NCBI GenBank assembly: GCA_029945985.1
Contig: JAQSDP010000180.1
Location: 1-5,040 of the forward strand
Origin: a bacterium
GTDB lineage: Bacteria > Acidobacteriota > Blastocatellia > Pyrinomonadales > Pyrinomonadaceae
Reading direction: 5' to 3'
DNA: 5,040 nucleotides
Shown here: positions 1 to 5,040 of the stretch, in pieces
Layout: each line of letters begins with the position of its first letter
Position numbering within the stretch: position 1 is the first letter of the stretch
Made by a program: the position numbers and the translations under genes
Notes under the pieces: generated by a model
The model's database searches: none
Told to the model about the DNA's origin: nothing
The model's input: the letters and a program-made list of their open reading frames with translations, nothing else

Positions 1-1
1 T

Positions 2-18
2 ATTGGCTCTTTACCAAT
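2..18. repeat. Short inverted repeat upstream of the GH3 gene
   Basis: ATTGG (2-6) and CCAAT (14-18) are perfect inverted 5-base arms around a 7-base spacer, centred 39 bases before the GH3 ATG. The position would suit an operator half-site pair, but arms this short arise often by chance and no regulator gene is in view. There is no T-run after it, so it is not an evident terminator. Bases 1-48 otherwise hold a weak purine stretch (AGAAAG, 30-35) thirteen bases before the start and no convincing promoter. Confidence 0.2.
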
Positions 19-48
19 CTTCGGAACTTAGAAAGACAAACTACCAAA

Positions 49-2415
49 ATGAAAAAGACCTCGTTTCTTTTGACGATTTCCTTCTGCCTTCAGATCTTTT
101 GCTTACCTCTACAACAAAGTGTCGCCCAGGGCCAAAGTGACCCTGTGTCTCAAGACGTGCTCGACAGCGACTCCTATATTAAGACTGCCGGTCGACGGCC
201 CAGACTTCTTAACTATTCGACCCAGATCGAAGCATTGCTGAGTCGGATGACCGTGGAAGAGAAGGTCGGGCAAATGACGCAGCTCGCGATCGACCAGATC
301 ACGTCAGGTTCTGATTCGAGCATCGCGATCGACGCGGCAAAGCTGGAGAAGGCGATCGTTCAGTACAAGGTCGGTTCGATCCTGAACGTTAGCGGTCACG
401 CGCTTCCGGTCGACAAATGGCACGACATCATCGGATCTATTCAGAACTCGGCGGGAAAGACGAGACTGAAGATACCGGTCATCTACGGGATCGACTCGAT
501 TCATGGTGCGAACTACGTACGTGGCGCGACCCTCTTCCCGCAGCAGATCGGTATGGGGGCGTCGTGGAATCCGCGCCTGATGGAAAAGGCGGCCGAGATC
601 GCGGCAAAAGAAACGCGAGCCGCCGCCATTCCGTGGAGTTTCTCGCCGGTCCTAGACGTTGGACGCCAGCCGCTGTGGCCGCGGTTCTGGGAGACGTTCG
701 GTGAAGATCCGTATCTCGCGTCGGTTTTGGGTGTAGCGTTCGTTCGAGGGCTCGAAGGAAACAACGTCGCGGACGACGTTTCCGTTGCGTCGAGCCTCAA
801 GCATTACGTCGGATATAGTTTCCCCGTCAGCGGCCGTGACCGCACGCCCGCATGGATCCCTGAAAATCATCTCCGTGAATATTTTCTTCCCCCGTTCGAA
901 GCTGCTGTGAAGGCCGGTGCTCGCACCGTCATGGTGAACTCAGCCGAGATAAACGGTGTTCCAGGACACACTAACAAACACTTGCTCACAGATGTTCTTA
1001 AAGGTGAGATGAAGTTTGACGGTTTCATCGTTTCGGACTGGGAAGACATCAAGAAACTTGTAACCCAATGGCGTGTCGCGGCGGACGAAAAAGAAGCGAC
1101 GAGAATGGCGATCATGGCTGGCATCGATATGAGCATGGTGCCGAACAGCTATAGCTTCAGCGACAACCTGATCGAACTCATTAAGGAGCGCAAAGTTCCA
1201 ATGACACGAATCGACGACGCAGTTCGTCGAATCCTTCGCGTGAAGTTCGAGCTCGGACTCTTCGAGAATCCGATGCCGAATCCCGCGGTGAAGAGTAATT
1301 TCAATAAGCCCGAGTACGTCGAAGCGAGCCTCCAGGCCGCACGCGAGACGATGACATTGTTGAAGAACGAGGGCAACATTCTTCCGCTGCCGAAGAATAA
1401 AAAGGTGCTGGTTACCGGGCCGACTGCTGACTCACTGATCGCACTTAACAACGGATGGACCTGGACATGGCAAGGTTCGGAACCATCGCTGTATCCGACC
1501 AACAAGATGACGATCCAGGCAGCGATCAAACAGAAGATCGGCGAGCGGCATTTTGAATTTCGACAGGGCACGTCAATCACTCGTCCCCCGAACACCCCCG
1601 TGGGCGGAACTCCGGTAATGTACGACGTGGAAGTCGATGTCGCGAAGGCCGTCGACGAGGCAAAGGACTCCGACTACATAGTGCTATGTCTGGGTGAGGG
1701 CTCGTATACAGAGACACCAGGCAACATTACTGATCTCACTCTCTCCGAAACACAGCTTCGATTTGCCGAGCAGATCATCGCTACCGGCAAACCTGTGATC
1801 TTGGTTTTGGTCGAGGGACGTCCGCGTCTAATCGCGCGGATCGCGGATAAGGTTAAGGGAATTTTGCTCGCATACAACCCGAGCGACGAAGGCGGGCGTG
1901 CCGTAGCTGACGTTCTTTTCGGCGACTACAATCCGAACGGAAAACTGCCGTTCACTTATCCGCGTTCGACGAACAATCACCTGACCTACGATCACAAGAT
2001 CTTCGAGGTTGAGGCCACCGCATTCGGCAACGTCGCTACGCAGCCGCAGTTCGAGTTCGGTTCGGGGTTGAGCTACACGACATATCGGTACAGCGATCTC
2101 AATGTCTCGCCGCGGACGGTTGTTCCGATGGGCAACGTCAATGTCTCGGTGAAGGTGACGAATACGGGATCGCGAGCAGGAAAAGAGACCGTGATCATGT
2201 ATCTGCGCGACGAGGCAGCGACGCTTGTTCCGGCCGGTAAACGTGTGAAGCGATTCGCCAAGGTCTATCTCGAACCAAATCAGTCTAAGACGCTGACGTT
2301 CACACTGTCTCGTAACGACCTTTCGTTCATCAACGAAAATAACCGATCGGTCGTCGAACCTGGTGACTTTACCGTAATGGTTGGCGGCTTGTCGGAGAAG
2401 TTTACACTGCGGTAG
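49..2415 (+). CDS. Secreted GH3 beta-glucosidase / exo-beta-glucanase
   Basis: This 788-residue enzyme should remove terminal beta-D-glucosyl units from beta-glucans or cello-oligosaccharides by a retaining mechanism, in the periplasm or outside the cell. Residues 1-26 form a signal peptide (MKK, hydrophobic core, SVA before Q27). The GH3 barrel spans about 60-400: D149 (GIDSIHG), R212 (WPRFWETFGEDP), K251-H252 (SLKHY) and the nucleophile D330 in FIVSDWED. The alpha/beta sandwich spans about 435-660, with NGWTWTWQG (W470, W474) and SYTETPGN, where E555 is the best acid/base candidate by analogy with plant exo-glucanases (YTETKGD). The NPSDEGG and NPNGKLPFTYP motifs are typical of the family. 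A fibronectin-III-like domain ends the protein (about 683-787, NTGSRAGKETV). The length is normal for the three-domain family. The frame is open to the window edge, but ATG 49 is chosen because the signal peptide starts there and no upstream start codon is visible. It is the first gene of a probable operon. The family is secure; exact linkage preference is not. Confidence 0.95.
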   Translation: MKKTSFLLTISFCLQIFCLPLQQSVAQGQSDPVSQDVLDSDSYIKTAGRRPRLLNYSTQIEALLSRMTVEEKVGQMTQLAIDQITSGSDSSIAIDAAKLEKAIVQYKVGSILNVSGHALPVDKWHDIIGSIQNSAGKTRLKIPVIYGIDSIHGANYVRGATLFPQQIGMGASWNPRLMEKAAEIAAKETRAAAIPWSFSPVLDVGRQPLWPRFWETFGEDPYLASVLGVAFVRGLEGNNVADDVSVASSLKHYVGYSFPVSGRDRTPAWIPENHLREYFLPPFEAAVKAGARTVMVNSAEINGVPGHTNKHLLTDVLKGEMKFDGFIVSDWEDIKKLVTQWRVAADEKEATRMAIMAGIDMSMVPNSYSFSDNLIELIKERKVPMTRIDDAVRRILRVKFELGLFENPMPNPAVKSNFNKPEYVEASLQAARETMTLLKNEGNILPLPKNKKVLVTGPTADSLIALNNGWTWTWQGSEPSLYPTNKMTIQAAIKQKIGERHFEFRQGTSITRPPNTPVGGTPVMYDVEVDVAKAVDEAKDSDYIVLCLGEGSYTETPGNITDLTLSETQLRFAEQIIATGKPVILVLVEGRPRLIARIADKVKGILLAYNPSDEGGRAVADVLFGDYNPNGKLPFTYPRSTNNHLTYDHKIFEVEATAFGNVATQPQFEFGSGLSYTTYRYSDLNVSPRTVVPMGNVNVSVKVTNTGSRAGKETVIMYLRDEAATLVPAGKRVKRFAKVYLEPNQSKTLTFTLSRNDLSFINENNRSVVEPGDFTVMVGGLSEKFTLR

Positions 2416-2450
2416 CGGTCCGCTCTAGGAAAAGAATCGCTACAGTCTTA
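2367..2450 (+). other. In-frame 5' extension of the GH5 gene lacking a canonical start
   Basis: The GH5 reading frame stays open upstream of ATG 2451 as far as the TGA at 2364-2366, overlapping the end of the GH3 gene. Its last codons encode VRSRKRIATVL, which joined to MLVVFAGV gives a textbook signal peptide: basic n-region, hydrophobic core, then APA before Q. None of these 28 codons is ATG, GTG or TTG. GTA 2412 and GTC 2418 are each one base from GTG, and ATC 2436 lies 5 bases after AGGA (2427-2430). The true start may be a rare codon or may be hidden by a base error. No terminator-like hairpin with a T-tract is visible in the 35-base gap. Confidence 0.55.
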
Positions 2451-3560
2451 ATGCTGGTCGTGTTTGCGGGTGTGCAGATACCCGCGACCGCGCCCGCGCA
2501 GACGCGCGCGAAAAGGCTCGGACTCGGGATGAATTTCTCGTACCTCGAGAATTGGTGGCTAGGGACGAAGGAGAAGAGCTACGCGGATTTCATGAAACCG
2601 GCCGAGGCGGAAAAGAAGCTCGGTGTCTTCAAAAGCATCTCGCAAGCCGGCTTCAAGACGGTCCGCATACCTATCAACTTTGGCGCCTGGGCGAGTTACG
2701 AACAGCCGTACCGCTGGACGACTCCCGAGGGTTTACGGATCGCGGATAGGTTCATCGACGCCGCACTTGCCGAGGGCCTTTTCGTCGTCATCGATCTCCA
2801 TCACGTCGAGTTCGACAAAACGATAAAGGGATCCGATGCAACCGAGCGGCTCGCGTGGATGTGGAAGGAGATCGCACAGCGTTATCGACACCTTGATCCC
2901 GAAAAAGCCTTCTTCGAGCTGCGTAACGAACCGCACGATATCAAGGCGGAAGAATGGCGTGCACAGGCTGAGGTATTGATCAAGACTGTTCGACAGACCG
3001 CTCCCCAACATACGATGATGGTCGGGTTTCACGATTGGAACTCGCGTCAGGCCATGCTTGATTCGAGGCCGTTTGCGGACAAGAACATCATCTACACGTT
3101 CCATTATTACGATCCCTTCATCTTCACCCATCAGGGAGCGACGTGGTCCTCGGCCGGGTTACCCGAGCTTCGCGGACTGCCGTTTCCTTCAAACAAGAAG
3201 AAGATCGAGATTCCTAAAACCGCGAAGGGTACTTGGATCGAAGAGAGGATCAAGAATTACTCCGAAGATTCGAAGGCGTCGAAGATGTTTGACGATTTGA
3301 AGGCTGCTAAAGATTGGGCCGGGAAGAACGATGTTCCGATATTCTTGGGTGAGTTCGGCTCGTTTGGCAATTTCGCGGCCATGGAAGATCGGTGCCGACA
3401 CGCTGAGGTTCTATATTTGGCGCTCGGCAGGCTTGACATTCCCAATGCTTGGTGGGAATGGGATGGCGGCTTCGCAATGTTTGACAAGGGCACGACAACT
3501 ATCTCAAATTGCATGCACGCCGCCGTCAAGAAATATAGCGACGGCAAAGCAAAGAAATAA
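2451..3560 (+). CDS. Secreted GH5 (cellulase family) endo-glycosidase
   Basis: This is a GH5-type (beta/alpha)8 retaining glycosidase, most likely an endo-beta-glucanase; mannan or other beta-glycans remain possible. Numbered from ATG 2451, the clan GH-A residues are all visible: R72 (TVRIPINF), H117-H118 (IDLHH), N159-E160 (LRNEPHD, acid/base), H218 and Y220 (FHYYDPF), nucleophile E301 (FLGEFGSFG) and W334-W335 (NAWWEWDGG). A FTHQGATW segment follows the HYY motif, and a Lys/Glu-rich stretch (about 245-275) precedes the last part of the barrel. No carbohydrate-binding module or C-terminal sorting signal is present; the protein ends in KAKK. The annotated start gives a short leader without positive charges (MLVVFAGVQ, with APA before Q17), whereas the frame upstream encodes a basic stretch that would complete a normal signal peptide, so the N-terminus is doubtful. 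The gene starts 35 bases after the GH3 gene and ends 9 bases before the GH20 gene, consistent with co-transcription. Fold and catalytic residues are secure; substrate and subfamily are inferred. Confidence 0.92.
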   Translation: MLVVFAGVQIPATAPAQTRAKRLGLGMNFSYLENWWLGTKEKSYADFMKPAEAEKKLGVFKSISQAGFKTVRIPINFGAWASYEQPYRWTTPEGLRIADRFIDAALAEGLFVVIDLHHVEFDKTIKGSDATERLAWMWKEIAQRYRHLDPEKAFFELRNEPHDIKAEEWRAQAEVLIKTVRQTAPQHTMMVGFHDWNSRQAMLDSRPFADKNIIYTFHYYDPFIFTHQGATWSSAGLPELRGLPFPSNKKKIEIPKTAKGTWIEERIKNYSEDSKASKMFDDLKAAKDWAGKNDVPIFLGEFGSFGNFAAMEDRCRHAEVLYLALGRLDIPNAWWEWDGGFAMFDKGTTTISNCMHAAVKKYSDGKAKK

Positions 3561-3569
3561 CGGTTTAAT

Positions 3570-5040
3570 ATGTTCGTTAGACGCTACAGATCCGTTTTCT
3601 TCGGTACCGTTCTATTAATTTGTGCCGCTTCCGCTATCGCACAGGGCTCAGATTCGCTTGCGCTGTCTCGCCGGAGCTTGATGCCGGTGCCCTCGAGTGT
3701 CAGTTGGCGTGCGGGACGGCTTCCGGTCGATAAGGACTTCAGCTTTCGGCTGACGGGGCAGACTGACGAGCGGACGAAACAGTACGTCTCGCGAGTGCTG
3801 CGTCGGCTCGAAGGGAGAACGATATTTGAGTTCGCACATCAGCAATCCGCGGGAGCCTCGCCGACACTGCTTGTCGAGACCACCTCGACGGGAAATGCAA
3901 TTCCGAAACTTGGCGACGATGAATCGTACAACCTTGACATCACTTCGACACAGATCAAGCTGACGGCGCCAAACTCCGTAGGTGCGATGCGTGGGCTTGA
4001 GACTCTTCTCCAACTTCTTGAAGGTGATGCGAACGGCTTCTATTTTCCGGCCGTCACGATCTCCGATAAACCGAGGTTCGCATGGCGCGGGCTGATGGTG
4101 GATTCGGCCCGGCATTTCCAGCCGGTCGAGGTTATCAAACGCACGCTCGACGGAATGGCGTCCGTTAAGTTGAATGTTCTGCACTGGCACCTGACCGAAG
4201 ATCAGGGCTTCCGAGTCGAGACGAAGAAATTTCCCGAGCTTCACCTTGAGGGTTCGGATGGACTCTTCTATACGCAAGCCGAAATCCGCGGCATCATCGT
4301 CTACGCCGCGGACCGAGGGATCCGCGTCATGCCTGAGTTTGATATGCCGGGGCACGCTACGGCGTGGCTTGTGAGTCACCCCGAGATCGGCAGTGCTCCA
4401 GGCCCCTACACTATCGAACGGCGGCCGGGTATTTTCGATCCGACCATGGATCCGACGAACGAGAAAACCTACAAGCTGCTGGAACCATTCTTTGCCGAGA
4501 TGGCCGCACTTTTCCCCGACGCATATATGCACATCGGCGGCGATGAGAACGAGGGAAAACAGTGGGATGCGAACGCGAATATTCAGGCGTTCATGAAGAA
4601 GAATGGGATCAAGAACAATCATGAACTGCAAACGTACTTCAACAAACGGATACTCAAGTTCCTGCAGAAGAACGGAAAGATAATGATGGGCTGGGACGAG
4701 ATCTTTCAGCCCGACCTGCCGAAAGACGTCGTGATCCATTCGTGGCGCGGGCAAAAGGCTCTTGCGGATGCGGCACGTCAGGGATTTCAGGGAGTCCTGT
4801 CTAACGGATACTACATCGACCTAAGTTTTCCAGCGTCCCAGCATTATGTAGTTGATCCGCTGCCCGCAGATACGACTCTTTCGGCCGACGAGCAGAAGCG
4901 AGTGCTTGGCGGGGAGGCGACGATGTGGAGCGAATGGGTGTCGCCGGAGACGATTGATTCGCGCATCTGGCCCAGGACTGCGGCCATTGCGGAACGACTT
5001 TGGTCGCCGCGCGAGGTCAACGACATTGATGATATGTATC
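3570..5040 (+). CDS. Secreted GH20 beta-N-acetylhexosaminidase (3' end outside window)
   Basis: This open frame runs off the right edge after 490 codons. It should remove terminal beta-GlcNAc or GalNAc by substrate-assisted catalysis through the 2-acetamido group. Residues 1-24 are a signal peptide (MFVRRYRS, hydrophobic core, AIA before Q25); C18 is not in a good lipobox. About 40-167 match the GH20b N-terminal alpha/beta domain, including LTAPNSVGAMRGLETLLQL. The barrel begins near 170: R173 (WRGLMVD), H205-H207 and D211 (LHWHLTEDQGF), H262 (PEFDMPGH), the catalytic pair D325-E326 (MHIGGDEN), W375 (MMGWDEI), W392 (HSWRG), Y415 and D417 (NGYYIDL), and W453/E455 (GGEATMWSEW), then AERLWSP. 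Nearly the whole catalytic domain is therefore present; a C-terminal tail or accessory domain is expected beyond the window. ATG 3570 lies 9 bases after the GH5 stop and starts directly at the signal peptide, although no clear ribosome binding site precedes it. Natural substrate (chitooligosaccharide, muropeptide or glycoprotein glycan) is not determined. Confidence 0.95.
   Translation, partial: MFVRRYRSVFFGTVLLICAASAIAQGSDSLALSRRSLMPVPSSVSWRAGRLPVDKDFSFRLTGQTDERTKQYVSRVLRRLEGRTIFEFAHQQSAGASPTLLVETTSTGNAIPKLGDDESYNLDITSTQIKLTAPNSVGAMRGLETLLQLLEGDANGFYFPAVTISDKPRFAWRGLMVDSARHFQPVEVIKRTLDGMASVKLNVLHWHLTEDQGFRVETKKFPELHLEGSDGLFYTQAEIRGIIVYAADRGIRVMPEFDMPGHATAWLVSHPEIGSAPGPYTIERRPGIFDPTMDPTNEKTYKLLEPFFAEMAALFPDAYMHIGGDENEGKQWDANANIQAFMKKNGIKNNHELQTYFNKRILKFLQKNGKIMMGWDEIFQPDLPKDVVIHSWRGQKALADAARQGFQGVLSNGYYIDLSFPASQHYVVDPLPADTTLSADEQKRVLGGEATMWSEWVSPETIDSRIWPRTAAIAERLWSPREVNDIDDMY

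Noticed and set aside
2..31. Possible C-terminal tail of an upstream gene ending at TAG 29-31.
   Set aside because: Only nine codons are visible and all three plus frames are open or nearly so over this short stretch, so nothing distinguishes it from chance.
3..31. Possible sigma-70 promoter (TTGGCT with a downstream AT-rich hexamer).
   Set aside because: The candidate -10 at normal spacing (ACTTAG) is a poor match, and the leader is cut by the window edge; not supportable.
1149..1595. A 148-codon minus-strand open frame.
   Set aside because: It is antisense to the middle of the GH3 gene, which is intact and conserved through this region; no domain and no start context support it.
2409..2423. 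GCGG/CCGC self-complementary bases at the end of the GH3 gene, considered as a terminator.
   Set aside because: The stem is only four base pairs and is not followed by a T-tract; it does not look like an intrinsic terminator and the genes appear co-transcribed.
2733..3131. A 132-codon minus-strand open frame.
   Set aside because: It is antisense to the GH5 catalytic region containing the LRNEPHD and FHYYDPF motifs; no independent evidence of coding.
3612..3632. Lipoprotein signal (Cys18) in the GH20 leader.
   Set aside because: The residue before the cysteine is Ile, not Gly/Ala/Ser, and a clear AIA-Q signal peptidase I site follows six residues later.
3648..4754. A 368-codon open frame on the minus strand.
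   Set aside because: It lies entirely antisense to the GH20 gene, whose plus-strand frame carries all the family motifs and a signal peptide. The antisense translation is rich in Arg/His with no recognisable domain. It is a by-product of GC-biased codon use.

Overview
The window holds three consecutive plus-strand genes for secreted glycoside hydrolases: a complete family GH3 beta-glucosidase/exo-glucanase (49-2415), a complete family GH5 endo-glucanase-type enzyme (2451-3560, start codon uncertain), and a family GH20 beta-N-acetylhexosaminidase (3570 to beyond the right edge). The first two genes are separated by 35 bases and the last two by 9, with no terminator-like structure between them, so they look like one operon. 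Coding density is close to complete. There is no RNA gene, insertion sequence, CRISPR array or long non-coding stretch.

Organism: a Gram-negative-type bacterium of moderately high GC with export signals on its hydrolases. The phrasing of the GH20 catalytic domain (HWHLTEDQGFRVE, PEFDMPGHATAW, MMGWDEI) resembles enzymes I associate with Acidobacteriota, possibly Blastocatellia, or metagenomic relatives. This is an impression from sequence style, not a search result. None of the three starts has a strong Shine-Dalgarno sequence.

Layout: bases 1-48 are a short leader with a small inverted repeat. Then come the GH3 gene with signal peptide, catalytic barrel, alpha/beta sandwich and fibronectin-III-like domain; a short gap; the GH5 gene, whose signal peptide seems to begin upstream of the first usable ATG; a 9-base gap; and the GH20 gene, with signal peptide, N-terminal GH20b domain and nearly all of the catalytic barrel before the window ends.

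How they could work together: the GH5 enzyme would cut beta-glucan or another beta-linked glycan internally, the GH3 enzyme would release glucose from the non-reducing ends, and the GH20 enzyme would remove terminal GlcNAc/GalNAc from chitooligosaccharides, muropeptide-like or glycoprotein glycans. Beta-glucan plus GlcNAc hydrolysis fits breakdown of fungal cell walls or mixed microbial necromass, but that is inference. No transporter, regulator or binding protein lies in the window. I see no evidence of a novel system. The most worthwhile anomaly is the GH5 start site.
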